Of a DNA stretch of 64,000 nt, positions 7,685 through 16,327 are shown piece by piece. A model generated the notes under the pieces. It saw only the letters and a list, made by a program, of their open reading frames with translations. It made no database searches and was not told the origin of the DNA. Each line of letters starts with the position of its first letter. Position 1 is the first letter of the stretch. Made by a program: the position numbers and the translations under genes. Source of the DNA: Actinomadura sp. NBRC 104425 (GTDB lineage: Bacteria; Actinomycetota; Actinomycetes; Streptosporangiales; Streptosporangiaceae); contig NZ_BSTN01000010.1 of assembly GCF_030269545.1 (NCBI RefSeq), forward strand, positions 62,001-126,000, read 5' to 3'.

Positions 7685-8458
7685 GTGGACGAGCGCGAGG
7701 CGAACGGGGGCGGCGTGGCCGCGGACGACGAGGTGGCGACCGGCGACGGCACGGCGCGCGGTGAGAACGCCGAGCGCGCCGAGCGCGGTGGGAACGCCGA
7801 GCGCGCCGGGGGCAGCGCGCACGACACGGTCGAGGCCGCGGTGCGGGCCCAGCTGGCCAAGGCGCTGGGCGGCGTCCGCGGCATGATCGAGGCCGCCGTG
7901 CCCACCATCGCCTTCACCACCGCCTACGTCGCGAGCAAGGACGTCAAGCTGGCCGCGGGCATCGGGGTCGGTGCGGCGGTGCTGCTGCTGCTCGTGCGGA
8001 TCGCGCAGCGCTCCACCCCGCAGTTCGTGCTCAACAGCCTGGTGGGCATCGCGATCGCGGCGTTCTTCGCGCTGCGCTCGGGCCGGGCCGAGGACGCGTT
8101 CGTCCCCGGCATCCTGTACAACGCCGCCTACGCGGTCGGCATGATCTTCTCGATCGCGGTGCGCTGGCCGGTTGTGGGCTTCATCATCGGCTCGGTCACC
8201 GGCGACCCCACCGGGTGGCGCTCCGACCCGGGCGTGGTGCGCCTGTGCACCCGGCTGACCTGGCTGCTGGCGGTGCCCAACGTGCTGCGCGTGGCCGTGC
8301 AGTACCCGATCTACCTGGCCGACGGCGACCAGAGCGCCCTGCTGGGCCCCGTCAAGATCGTGATGGGCTGGCCGCTGCAGGTCGCCGCCCTGGCCGCCAT
8401 GGTCTGGGTGCTCGCCCGCGGCCGCACCCCCCTCACCCCGCCCCGCCCCTCCGCGTAG
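7685..8458 (+). CDS. DUF3159 family multi-pass membrane protein
   Basis: 257 aa if started at GTG 7685, which follows GGAGGGAGG; a GTG at 7655 overlapping the OB-fold stop (GTGA) is the alternative. A charged, repetitive N-terminus (GNAERAERGG-type) precedes about six hydrophobic helices, for example AAGIGVGAAVLLLLV and LNSLVGIAIAAFFAL. Conserved sequence includes TGDPTGWRSDP and a C-terminal VLARGR. The family is widespread in actinobacteria and sits in this same order in mycobacteria; its function is unknown. A transporter or channel partner role is only speculation. Confidence 0.88.
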   Translation: MDEREANGGGVAADDEVATGDGTARGENAERAERGGNAERAGGSAHDTVEAAVRAQLAKALGGVRGMIEAAVPTIAFTTAYVASKDVKLAAGIGVGAAVLLLLVRIAQRSTPQFVLNSLVGIAIAAFFALRSGRAEDAFVPGILYNAAYAVGMIFSIAVRWPVVGFIIGSVTGDPTGWRSDPGVVRLCTRLTWLLAVPNVLRVAVQYPIYLADGDQSALLGPVKIVMGWPLQVAALAAMVWVLARGRTPLTPPRPSA

Positions 8459-8533
8459 GCGCCGACAGCAGGGGGGCCCGCGGAAAGCGCGGGCCGAACA
8501 CCGCCCGTCATGTCTTCCAGGGGGCGCCCGTGA

Positions 8534-8564
8534 CGCCCTGCGGGCGGTCGGCGCCCGCAGGGCG
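8534..8564. terminator. Strong bidirectional hairpin
   Basis: A perfect 13-bp stem (CGCCCTGCGGGCG with its complement) around a 5-nt loop, between the convergent DUF3159 and TrkA genes. Confidence 0.75.
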
Positions 8565-8569
8565 CGGGG

Positions 8570-9229
8570 TCAGCGGGCGCCGAGGAGTTCGGCGAGCTCC
8601 TCCTCGACGTCCTGGCTGGCGACGAACATCAGCTCGTCGCCCGGTTCGAGGGTGTCGTCGCTGCTGGGGACCAGCACGCGGCCCTCCCGCAGGATCGCCA
8701 CCAGCGCGGTGTCGCGCGGCCAGGACACCGACCCGACGCGCTCGCCGCCCAGCGGGGCGTCCTCCGGCAGCGTCAGCTCGACCAGGTTGGCCTCGCCCTG
8801 CCGGAACGTCATCAGCCGGACCAGGTCGCCGACGCTGACCGCCTCCTCGACCAGGGCCGACAGCAGCCGCGGCGTCGACACCGCCACGTCCACGCCCCAC
8901 GACTCGTTGAACAGCCACTCGTTCTTGGGGTGGTTGATGCGGGCCACCACGCGCGGCACCCCGTACTCGGTCTTGGCCAGCAGCGACACCACCAGGTTGA
9001 CCTTGTCGTCCCCGGACGCGGCGACGACCACCTGGCAGCGCTCCAGCGCCGCGTCGTCCAGCGAGGAGATCTCGCAGGCGTCGGCCAGCAGCCACTCGGC
9101 CCGCGGCACCGTCTCCACCTTGATGGCGCGCGGGCTCTTGTCGATCAGCAGCACCTCGTGGCCGTTCTCCAGCAGCTCCTGGGCGATGGAGCGGCCCACC
9201 GCCCCGGCTCCGGCGATCGCAACCCGCAT
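8570..9229 (-). CDS. ceoC: TrkA/RCK potassium-transport regulatory protein (CeoC-like)
   Basis: 219 aa. Residues 1-130 form a TrkA-N Rossmann domain (nucleotide-binding AGAGAVG near the start; acidic Asp after LLI). Residues about 140-219 form a TrkA-C (RCK_C) domain ending LEPGDELMFVASQDVEEEL. Such proteins gate K+ transporters in response to NAD(H), ATP or c-di-AMP. The start shares one base with the stop of the paralogous upstream gene (TGATG). The same pair is Rv2691-Rv2692 in M. tuberculosis. The divergent KimA-like gene is the likely partner. Confidence 0.9.
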   Translation of the reverse strand: MRVAIAGAGAVGRSIAQELLENGHEVLLIDKSPRAIKVETVPRAEWLLADACEISSLDDAALERCQVVVAASGDDKVNLVVSLLAKTEYGVPRVVARINHPKNEWLFNESWGVDVAVSTPRLLSALVEEAVSVGDLVRLMTFRQGEANLVELTLPEDAPLGGERVGSVSWPRDTALVAILREGRVLVPSSDDTLEPGDELMFVASQDVEEELAELLGAR

Positions 9230-9894
9230 CAGGCCTCCTCCTCACCGCGCGCGGCCACCGCCGCGTTGACCCGCTCCAGGTCGTCGGCGCGGGCCATGAT
9301 GTGCACGATGTCGCCGTCCTGGATGACGGTGTCGGCCTCGGGCACCAGCGCCTCGCCCATCCGGGACAGGAACGCCACCCGCGTGCGGGCGGCCTCCTCC
9401 AGCGCGGCCACCTTGTCGCCGACCCAGGCGGGGCCGAGGTCCAGCTCGGCCAGCACGACCTCGCCGGTCGGGTCCCGCCACAGCGGCTCGGTGCCCTCGG
9501 GCAGCAGCCGGCGCAGGATCTGGTCGGCCGTCCACCGCACGGTCGCGACCGTCGGGATGCCGAGCCGCTGGTACACCTCGGCGCGGCGGGGGTCGTAGAT
9601 CCGGGCGACGACGTTGTCGACGCCGAAGGTCTCCCTGGCCACCCGGGCGGAGATGATGTTGGAGTTGTCGCCGCTGCTGACCGCCACGAACGCCGACGCC
9701 TGCTCGATCCCCGCCTCGGCGATCACGTCGCGGTCGAACCCGAACCCGGTGATGCGCCGCCCCTTGAAGCCGCTGCGCAACCGGCGGAACGCCTCCGGAT
9801 TCTGGTCGATGATGGCCACCGAGTGGCCCTTGTCCTCCAGGATGTGGGCGAGCGTCGACCCCACCCGCCCGCAGCCCATGATCACGATATGCAC
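9229..9894 (-). CDS. ceoB: TrkA/RCK potassium-transport regulatory protein (CeoB-like)
   Basis: 221 aa with the dinucleotide-binding motif MGCGRVGS at residues 6-13, the acidic ribose-binding residue in IIDQNP, and a C-terminal RCK_C domain (EADTVIQDGDIVHIMARADD). It is the first gene of a two-gene TrkA operon and is the likely orthologue of Rv2691. The two subunits probably assemble as a hetero-ring on a K+ transporter. The upstream 176 bp is shared with the divergent permease, which allows joint regulation. Confidence 0.9.
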   Translation of the reverse strand: MHIVIMGCGRVGSTLAHILEDKGHSVAIIDQNPEAFRRLRSGFKGRRITGFGFDRDVIAEAGIEQASAFVAVSSGDNSNIISARVARETFGVDNVVARIYDPRRAEVYQRLGIPTVATVRWTADQILRRLLPEGTEPLWRDPTGEVVLAELDLGPAWVGDKVAALEEAARTRVAFLSRMGEALVPEADTVIQDGDIVHIMARADDLERVNAAVAARGEEEA

Positions 9895-10070
9895 GGCCGT
9901 TCCTTCTCCGGTTACCCCCAGGATCGCTCCTGCTCGGACGATCCATGCCGGGCTGCAAAACTACACATCCGCCCAGGCGAGTACTACCCGACCGGGCGGA
10001 ACTCCAGCCATCGGTACGCCCGGGACGGGCCGGTGCGAACGGTGCGGGACCGGCGGCTAGAGTCTCATCC

Positions 10071-12119
10071 GTGTCGAAGGCATCCGACCTCGTCAAGCGG
10101 CTGGTCGTCGGCCGGGCCCTGCGCAGCACGCAGCTGCACGAGCAGCTGCTCCCCAAGCGCATCGCATTGCCGATCTTCGCCAGCGACCCGCTGTCCTCGG
10201 TCGCGTACGCGCCGCAGGAACTGCTCATGATGCTGGCGGTCGCAGGGGTGTCATTCTACGCCTACGGGCCGTGGATCGCCCTGGCGATCGTCCTGCTGAT
10301 GGCGGTCGTCGTCGCCTCGTACCGGCAGAACGTCCACGCCTACCCCAGCGGCGGCGGCGACTACGAGGTCGCCACCGTCAACCTGGGGCCCAACGCCGGG
10401 CTCACCGTGGCCAGTGCGCTGCTGGTCGACTACGTGCTGACCGTCGCGGTGTCGGTGTCGTCGGGGGTGGACAACATCGGCTCGGCGATCCCGGTCATCG
10501 GGGAGAACCCGGTCGCCGCCGCGCTGGCCATCATCGCCCTGCTGACCGTGATGAACCTGCGGGGCGTCCGGGAGTCTGGAACGTTCTTCGCCATCCCCAC
10601 CTACGCGTTCGTCGCGGGCGTGCTGTGCATGGTCGCCTACGGGCTGTTCCGGCTGGGCGTGCTCGGCGACCACCTGCGCGCGCCCACCGCCGACCTGCAG
10701 GTGCGCCCCGAGCACAGCGACCTGGCCGGGTTCGCCGTGCTGTTCCTGCTGCTGCGGGCGTTCTCGTCCGGCTGCGCCGCGCTGACCGGCGTGGAGGCGA
10801 TCAGCAACGGGGTGCCGGCGTTCCGCAAGCCCAAGAGCCGCAACGCCGCCACCACGCTGCTGATGATGGGCACGATCGCGGTCACCATGTTCTGCGGCGT
10901 GATCGTGCTGGCGCTGGAGTCGCACGTGCGGGTGGCCGAGAACCCCGCCGCCGACCTGCTGCGCGACGGGCGTCCGGTCGGCCCCGGCTACATCCAGGAG
11001 CCCATCCTCACCCAGGTCGCCTCGGCGGTGTTCGGCGACGGCTCGCTGCCGTTCTTCTACATCGCCGTGGTCACCGCGCTGATCCTGTTCCTGGCCGCCA
11101 ACACCGCCTACAACGGCTTCCCGGTGCTCGGCTCGATCCTGGCGCGCGACGGCTACCTGCCGCGCCAGCTGCACACCCGCGGCGACCGGCTGGCGTTCAG
11201 CAACGGCATCATCATCCTGGCGACCATGGCCGGGCTGCTGGTGTACGCCTTCCACGCCGAGGTCACCAAGCTGATCCAGCTGTACATCGTCGGCGTGTTC
11301 GTGTCGTTCACGCTCGGCCAGATCGGCATGGTGCGGCACTGGAACCGGCACCTGGTCACCGAGACCGACCCGGCCGTGCGGCGGCACATGAAGCGCTCGC
11401 GGATCATCAACGCGGTCGGCGGCTCCACGACCGGGCTGGTGCTGGTGATCGTGCTGCTGACCAAGTTCACGCACGGCGCGTGGATCGTGTGCATCGCCAT
11501 GCCGGTGCTGTTCGTGATCATGAAGGGCATCCGGGGGCACTACGACCGGGTCCGCGAGGAGCTGACCCCCACCGGCGAGGACGTGGCGCTGCCCGCCCGC
11601 AACCACGCGATCGTCCTGGTGTCCAAGCTGCACAAGCCGACACTGCGGGCGCTGGCGTACGCGCGGGCGACCCGCCCCTCCACCCTGGAGGCGGTCACCG
11701 TGGCCGTCGACCACGACGAGGCGCGGCGGCTGCAGGGCGAATGGGAGGCCCTCGACCTGCCCGTCCCGCTGAAGATCCTGGACTCGCCGTACCGGGAGGT
11801 CACCCGGCCGGTGCTGGAGTATGTCAAGAGCGTGCGCCGCAAGAGCCCCCGCGACGTGGTGACGGTGTTCCTGCCCGAGTACGTGGTGGGCCACTGGTGG
11901 GAGCATCTGCTGCACAATCAGAGCGCGCTGCGGCTGAAGGGGCGGCTGCTGTTCGTGCCCGGCGTGATGGTGACGAGCGTGCCGTGGCAGCTGGCTTCGT
12001 CCGACCGGCTCAAGGGGCGTCCGGAGCCGCCCGGCCCGGGGGCGGTGCGGCGGGCCCGCGAGGCACCGCGCAGGGACGGGATGCACGCGGGCGGCGGTAT
12101 CGTGTCCAAGCGTGACTGA
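10071..12119 (+). CDS. KimA-like potassium importer (APC/KUP superfamily)
   Basis: 682 aa, about 12 membrane helices and a C-terminal soluble domain of about 180 aa. Strong resemblance to Bacillus KimA (YdaO) is visible: DPLSSVAYAPQELL, HAYPSGGGDYEVA, LLVDYVLTVAVSVSSGVDNI, LRAFSSGCAALTGVEAISN and FLAANTAYNGFP. KimA is a proton-coupled K+ importer whose C-terminal domain binds c-di-AMP. The GTG start has no SD; a TAGAGT box lies 7 nt upstream (10058-10063), typical of leaderless actinobacterial mRNA. Mycobacterial counterpart: Rv2690c. Divergent trkA-type genes suggest one K+ module. Other annotations would be generic APC amino-acid permease. Confidence 0.88.
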   Translation: MSKASDLVKRLVVGRALRSTQLHEQLLPKRIALPIFASDPLSSVAYAPQELLMMLAVAGVSFYAYGPWIALAIVLLMAVVVASYRQNVHAYPSGGGDYEVATVNLGPNAGLTVASALLVDYVLTVAVSVSSGVDNIGSAIPVIGENPVAAALAIIALLTVMNLRGVRESGTFFAIPTYAFVAGVLCMVAYGLFRLGVLGDHLRAPTADLQVRPEHSDLAGFAVLFLLLRAFSSGCAALTGVEAISNGVPAFRKPKSRNAATTLLMMGTIAVTMFCGVIVLALESHVRVAENPAADLLRDGRPVGPGYIQEPILTQVASAVFGDGSLPFFYIAVVTALILFLAANTAYNGFPVLGSILARDGYLPRQLHTRGDRLAFSNGIIILATMAGLLVYAFHAEVTKLIQLYIVGVFVSFTLGQIGMVRHWNRHLVTETDPAVRRHMKRSRIINAVGGSTTGLVLVIVLLTKFTHGAWIVCIAMPVLFVIMKGIRGHYDRVREELTPTGEDVALPARNHAIVLVSKLHKPTLRALAYARATRPSTLEAVTVAVDHDEARRLQGEWEALDLPVPLKILDSPYREVTRPVLEYVKSVRRKSPRDVVTVFLPEYVVGHWWEHLLHNQSALRLKGRLLFVPGVMVTSVPWQLASSDRLKGRPEPPGPGAVRRAREAPRRDGMHAGGGIVSKRD

Positions 12120-13452
12120 TCTGGGGGCGGACCCGGGCACGGACCCGGAAGCGGACGAACTTCTCGAACTGGAAGTGGGCGGCGTCGGCAACGGCGGCGT
12201 CTGCGTGGCCCGCCACGAGGGGCGGGTGGTGTTCGTTCGGCACGCCCTGCCCGGTGAGCGCGTGCGGGCGCGGGTGACCGAGCGCACCAAGCGGTTCCTG
12301 CGGGCCGACGCCGTGGAGGTCCTGGAGGCGTCCCCCGACCGGGTGCAGCCGCCGTGCCCGTTCGCCGGGCCGGGCCGCTGCGGCGGCTGCGACTGGCAGC
12401 ACGTGTCGCTGCCCGCGCAGCGCCGCCTCAAGGCCGCCGTCGTGGCGGAGCAGCTGCGGCGGGTGGCGGGCATCGAACGCACGGTCGTCGTCGAGGAGCT
12501 GCCGCACGCGCCGGACGGCCTGGGCTGGCGCACGCGGGTGCAGTTCGCCGTCCGCCGCGACGGCGCGGTCGGCCTGCACCGGCACCGCTCCCACGACATC
12601 GAGCCGATCGACGAGTGCCTGATCGCCCACCCCGGGGTGGAGGCGATGGGCATCGAGCGCAAGCCCTGGCGCGGCGCCGCGTCCGTCGAGGGCGTGGTGT
12701 CCGCCGCGACCGGCGACCGGGTGGTGGTCGTCCGCGGCGGCGCGAAGGCGCGCGTGCCCCGCCTGGACGTGCCCGTCCGGGTGCTGCGCGGCCGTCCCGA
12801 GCCCGGCAAACCGGTCCCGTACGTGCGCGAGGAGGTGTCCGGGCGCCTGTTCCAGGTCAGCGGCGGCGGCTTCTGGCAGGTGCACCCGGGCGCCGCGCAG
12901 GTGCTCACCGACGCGGTGCTGGACGCTTTGCGGCCCCGCCCCGGGGAGATCGCCCTCGACCTGTACAGCGGCGCCGGCCTGTTCGCCGCCGCTCTCGGCG
13001 AACGCGTCGGCCCGGACGGGCTGGTGGTGGCCGTCGAGTCCGACGCCCAGGCCGTCCGCGACGCCAAGTTCAACCTGCGCGACCTGCCCCAGGTGGCCGT
13101 CGAGCGCGGCGCGGTCGCCGACGTGATCGCCGAGCTGGAGTTCGGCCGCGCCGACGGCGGGTCCGACCGCGCCCAGCCCAAGCGCGGCGACCACCGGGGC
13201 GGCTCCCGGGTGCGGGGCGCCGACGTGGTCGTACTGGACCCGCCCCGCGCCGGGGCGGGCCGCGAGGTGGTCGAGCACGTCGCCCGCCTGGCCGACCGCC
13301 GGATCGCCTACGTGTCGTGCGACCCGGCCACCCTGGCCCGCGACCTGGCCTACTTCGCCGACCGCGGCTGGACGCTGGCGAACCTGCGCGCCTTCGACGC
13401 CTTCCCCATGACCCGCCACGTGGAGGTCCTGGCGGTGCTGGACAAGGGGTAG
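12112..13452 (+). CDS. TrmA/RumA-type class I SAM RNA (uracil-5-) methyltransferase
   Basis: 446 aa, GTG start overlapping the permease stop by 8 nt. An N-terminal TRAM domain (about 10-75) is followed by an Fe-S cluster-type segment (CPFAGPGRCGGC, with a fourth Cys in DECLIAHP). The methyltransferase core then has DLYSGAGLFA (SAM binding), VVVLDPPRAGAG and the catalytic SCDPATLARDL box. Family members methylate U54 of tRNA or 23S rRNA uridines through a cysteine adduct. The counterpart is Rv2689c; the exact RNA target is not deducible. Confidence 0.92.
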   Translation: MTDLGADPGTDPEADELLELEVGGVGNGGVCVARHEGRVVFVRHALPGERVRARVTERTKRFLRADAVEVLEASPDRVQPPCPFAGPGRCGGCDWQHVSLPAQRRLKAAVVAEQLRRVAGIERTVVVEELPHAPDGLGWRTRVQFAVRRDGAVGLHRHRSHDIEPIDECLIAHPGVEAMGIERKPWRGAASVEGVVSAATGDRVVVVRGGAKARVPRLDVPVRVLRGRPEPGKPVPYVREEVSGRLFQVSGGGFWQVHPGAAQVLTDAVLDALRPRPGEIALDLYSGAGLFAAALGERVGPDGLVVAVESDAQAVRDAKFNLRDLPQVAVERGAVADVIAELEFGRADGGSDRAQPKRGDHRGGSRVRGADVVVLDPPRAGAGREVVEHVARLADRRIAYVSCDPATLARDLAYFADRGWTLANLRAFDAFPMTRHVEVLAVLDKG

Positions 13453-13500
13453 TCGTCTTCCGATCTCCTGCGAGATCAATGCGGGCGGCACAACACGGCT

Positions 13501-13593
13501 GACACGGCCGATGAGCGAGCCCGCCCAGTGCTGGTCGTCACGCGACCCGACGACCTGACCGCCGACCTCGTCATCGAACAACTCAACACATGA
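13501..13593 (+). pseudogene. Fragment of an ATP-grasp peptide-maturase gene
   Basis: The frame reads RPVLVVTRPDDLTADLVIE then QLNT and a stop. This closely resembles the N-terminal pre-ATP-grasp segment of graspetide (microviridin-type) maturases of the TgmB/MvdD kind, which typically begin VLVLTxPxDxTADxV. Only about 25 residues survive; no start codon with an SD is apparent and the rest of the gene (about 300 codons) is absent. It is followed directly by an 11-bp inverted repeat. The most likely reading is a deletion relic. The similarity is from memory of the family and should be searched. Confidence 0.45.
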
Positions 13594-13674
13594 GCACCTC
13601 CCGGCCAAGGCCGGCACATCCCGTTGAAGACCCGAGGTCGGTCAGGCGTTGGGCCGGACCCCGCCGGGAGGTGC
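13594..13674. repeat. Inverted repeat after the maturase fragment
   Basis: GCACCTCCCGG (13594-13604) and CCGGGAGGTGC (13664-13674) are perfect 11-bp inverted copies separated by 59 bp. It could be a terminator for the convergent unit or the scar of a mobile element that truncated the maturase gene. No transposase sequence lies between the arms. Confidence 0.4.
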
Positions 13675-13691
13675 CCATCCAATCGGCTCTG

Positions 13692-14453
13692 TCAGGCGTG
13701 GGTGAGGCGGAGCCTGGACTGGCGGTGGCCGGTCCGGGCCCAGTCGTCCATGGGCCGGGCGGACAGGCCGTGCCGGGCGGCCAGCGCGACGAGCGTGCCC
13801 GTGCGGTAGTAGAAGTCCTCGTGCAGGACGTGGTGCTCCTCGCCGTCGGTGCGGTTGTAGGTGAAGTCGAAGAAGCCGCCCGGGGCCAGCACCCGCCCCA
13901 CGTTCGCCAGGCACTCGTCGATCACCTGGACGGGGCAGTGGGAGAACACGCTGTGAGCGTGCACGACGGTGAAGTGCGCCGCGGGCAGGAACTCCAGGCG
14001 CAGGTCGCCCACCAGCGTCAGGTGCGGGAGGCGGTCCTGCAGCCCGTCGCGGACGATGGTGTCCTGGGCGGCCAGCAGTATGTCGGGGGAGATGTCCACC
14101 CCGTAGTAGTGGCCGGGCTCCAGGTACCGGACGAACAGCCGCCCCGCGCGCAGGTTGCCGCAGCCGATCTCCAGCATCCGGTCGCCGGGGGACAGCCCGT
14201 GCCGGGCCAGATAGTCGAACTGGAGCCTGCCGAGACGCTCCCAGTGCTCGGGTGACGGCGTGCCGACCGCGCCGTTGGGGCTGCGCGCCGCGTCCGAGCG
14301 CATCACGGCCCGGTAGTAGCTCACGTGGTCGCGGGCCCGCGCCCGCAGCCAGGCGTCGCGGGCCAGTCTGCGCGCGTACGGCACGATGCGCCGCGGATTG
14401 CGGACGGCGTATCCCACCTTGTACGACAGGCGCGCACGGTTCTTGGCCTCCAT
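13692..14453 (-). CDS. Class I SAM-dependent methyltransferase
   Basis: 253 aa. A basic N-terminus (NRARLSYKVGYAVRNPRR) precedes a Methyltransf_11/25-type core: SAM motif I MLEIGCGNLRAG, post-I acidic residue in YGVDISP, and VVHAHSVFSHCP with CLANVGRVLAPGGFFDFTYN. The substrate is unknown. No signal peptide is visible. It stands alone, convergent with the ATP-grasp maturase fragment; graspetide clusters often include methyltransferases, but this class is too common for that to be evidence. Confidence 0.85.
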   Translation of the reverse strand: MEAKNRARLSYKVGYAVRNPRRIVPYARRLARDAWLRARARDHVSYYRAVMRSDAARSPNGAVGTPSPEHWERLGRLQFDYLARHGLSPGDRMLEIGCGNLRAGRLFVRYLEPGHYYGVDISPDILLAAQDTIVRDGLQDRLPHLTLVGDLRLEFLPAAHFTVVHAHSVFSHCPVQVIDECLANVGRVLAPGGFFDFTYNRTDGEEHHVLHEDFYYRTGTLVALAARHGLSARPMDDWARTGHRQSRLRLTHA

Positions 14454-14509
14454 GGGCGGAGCATGCCCGGCCAGACCGGACCGGAACGCCCGGTTAATCC
14501 GCGGAAAGG

Positions 14510-14968
14510 ATGGTCAAGGAAACCTTCGTCGTCCTGTTACTGGATGTTCCCGATGTTTCCGCCATGCTGGGACGCATGGGGGGTGAGCCGGACCGCGGGC
14601 GGGTGGCCAAGTACGTGGCGGCCCGCCGGGGAGCGCTCGGCCTGACGCAGGAGCGCCTGGCCGAACGCGCGGGGGTCACCGTCAAGACCGTCTACAACCT
14701 GGAGTCGGCCGAGCGCTGGCCGCAGGCGCGCACCCGCGCCGCCATCGAGGAGGCGCTGGAGTGGCGGCCGGGCGACCTGGTGCGCATCGCCGAGGGCGGC
14801 GAGCCGACCCCCTACGAGGAGGGCGAGCCGGACGAGGTGGCCGTGACGCTCCGCGAACTGGAGGAGCTGGGCGCCTACTTCGCCGCCCTGCGGGCCGATC
14901 CGGGGGACAAGCGCCGGATGGCCCTGGCCTTCCTGCGCGCCCTGTACGGGGAGCCGGAGGGGCGCTGA
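14510..14968 (+). CDS. Small XRE-type HTH regulator
   Basis: 152 aa from ATG 14510; starts at 14564 or 14576 (MGGEPDRGRV) are equally plausible because no site has a good SD. The HTH domain occupies about residues 32-90 (VAKYVAARRGALGLTQERLA, then GVTVKTVYNLESAERWPQA). The C-terminal part is acidic and holds LEELGAYFAALRADP. Such proteins are common chromosomal regulators in actinomycetes. It is divergent from the methyltransferase, which it may control; no inverted repeat supports that. Confidence 0.8.
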   Translation: MVKETFVVLLLDVPDVSAMLGRMGGEPDRGRVAKYVAARRGALGLTQERLAERAGVTVKTVYNLESAERWPQARTRAAIEEALEWRPGDLVRIAEGGEPTPYEEGEPDEVAVTLRELEELGAYFAALRADPGDKRRMALAFLRALYGEPEGR

Positions 14969-15043
14969 CCGGCCGGCCCGCCCGGCGCCTTCCATGATCA
15001 GTGGCTTTCCGGAACTGACCGGTTGTTGCGCCCCTGACGGCGC

Positions 15044-15065
15044 GAGCAGACGATCGCGTCTGCTC
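15044..15065. terminator. Convergent terminator hairpin
   Basis: GAGCAGACG and CGTCTGCTC form a 9-bp stem with an ATCG loop. It overlaps the stop codon of the DUF1906 gene on the minus strand. Confidence 0.6.
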
Positions 15066-16092
15066 ACCTGCGCCAGTAGAGCAGTTTCGCGCTTCCGGCG
15101 GTCACGGCGGCCTCGCCGTCGCCGTGCTGGACGACCTGGAAGCGCACCCGGTGGCCGTCGTTGACGGTGTCGGCCGGAACCCCGTACAGCACGAAGGTGT
15201 CGCCGCCGGACGCCCTGAAGTCCTGCACCGGCCCGATGTCGTACTGCGCGGTGTCGTCGGCGTCCACCTCGATCAGCCGCGCCTGCACGCGCGTGCCCGC
15301 CGGCACGCCGCGCAGCCGCACCGACGCGGTGACGGCGTACCGGGCGGGGCCGTTGAGCAGGCTCGGACCGCCCGCGTCTGTGTGCTGGTGCCCGCTGTCG
15401 GCGTACTCCTTGTCCCACCGGATCGTCGTCCACGCGCCGGGGGCGAGCGCCTGCTCGGCGGTGAGGCCGACGGACACGTATCCGGGGGTGTCGTCCTCGC
15501 CGGGTGAGACGCCGACGCGCCACTGCCCGTAGTCGTCCGCCATGGCGCGGTCGTAGTCGACGCTCACACCGTTGATCTTGTGGTCGTTGGAGTACTGCTG
15601 GATCTGGGCGCGCTCGTCCCACTTGCCGCCCGACCAGGCGTAGGTCTGCCACGCCCAGCGGGCCTTGCCCGCATCCAGCGCGCGCTTGACGGGGCCGTAG
15701 CCCCCGTACAGGCCGACCCGGTTGCGGCCGATCACCGACGCCGCCCCGTCGAGGTAGGCGTTGATGGCGGCCTGCTGGCTCGCGGACGCGTCGAAGTCCA
15801 CGGCGAAGTAGATCGGCCGGTCGTCGGGCATGCCGCAGTCCGCGGCCTGCTCGGCGGCGTCCCGGGCGTCGGCGGCGCCGCCCGCGCGGCCCGACAGCGC
15901 CCGCTGCGCGGTGGTCTCCCACACCACGACCAGCCACAGGCCGGCCCGCGACAGCTGGTCGGCCTCGGCCCGGGTCAGGTTCTTGCCCGAGGTGTCGTGC
16001 GACAGGTACCGGCACACGAACGTGGCGCCGGCCTTCTTCAGGGCGGCCGGGCCGGGGCGTCCCCAGGCGTAGTCGACGCCGAACACACTCAT
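15064..16092 (-). CDS. DUF1906 (glycoside-hydrolase-like) protein
   Basis: 342 aa from ATG 16092, chosen because GGAG lies 5 nt upstream; a GTG two codons earlier is possible. Residues about 1-215 match the DUF1906 TIM-barrel family (GVDYAWGRPG, FVCRYLS, LWLVVVWE, IYFAVDFDAS, VGLYGGYG, WQTYAW, QQYSN and VDYDRA). The family resembles GH25 lysozymes and has a conserved Asp/Glu set. About 110 C-terminal residues form an extra beta-rich domain. No signal peptide is visible although most relatives are exported, so its location is uncertain. It could act on peptidoglycan or glycan. Confidence 0.85.
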   Translation of the reverse strand: MSVFGVDYAWGRPGPAALKKAGATFVCRYLSHDTSGKNLTRAEADQLSRAGLWLVVVWETTAQRALSGRAGGAADARDAAEQAADCGMPDDRPIYFAVDFDASASQQAAINAYLDGAASVIGRNRVGLYGGYGPVKRALDAGKARWAWQTYAWSGGKWDERAQIQQYSNDHKINGVSVDYDRAMADDYGQWRVGVSPGEDDTPGYVSVGLTAEQALAPGAWTTIRWDKEYADSGHQHTDAGGPSLLNGPARYAVTASVRLRGVPAGTRVQARLIEVDADDTAQYDIGPVQDFRASGGDTFVLYGVPADTVNDGHRVRFQVVQHGDGEAAVTAGSAKLLYWRR

Positions 16093-16327
16093 GCTCACTC
16101 CACGTGGCGGTAGCAGTCGTTGTGCAGTCGATTCAACTCGTCACATGGGACGTCCGCAGAGAATCAGCCACATCTCAGGGTGCTTCGGCCGGTCCGACGG
16201 GCAGGCCGCCACTTGGCGAAAGGTTGACGCGGCGGCCGGTGCGACACGCCGCGGCCGCGCTGGTAACGCGTTCGGGCCCCCGCTACAACTGACCTGCTCT
16301 GATCGGCCGGGTCACGGGGGGACCATC

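Noticed and set aside
9895..10070. A ydaO-type c-di-AMP riboswitch before the KimA-like gene
   Set aside because: The promoter box lies 7 nt before the GTG, leaving no leader, and no conserved riboswitch pairing was recognised in the 176-bp spacer.
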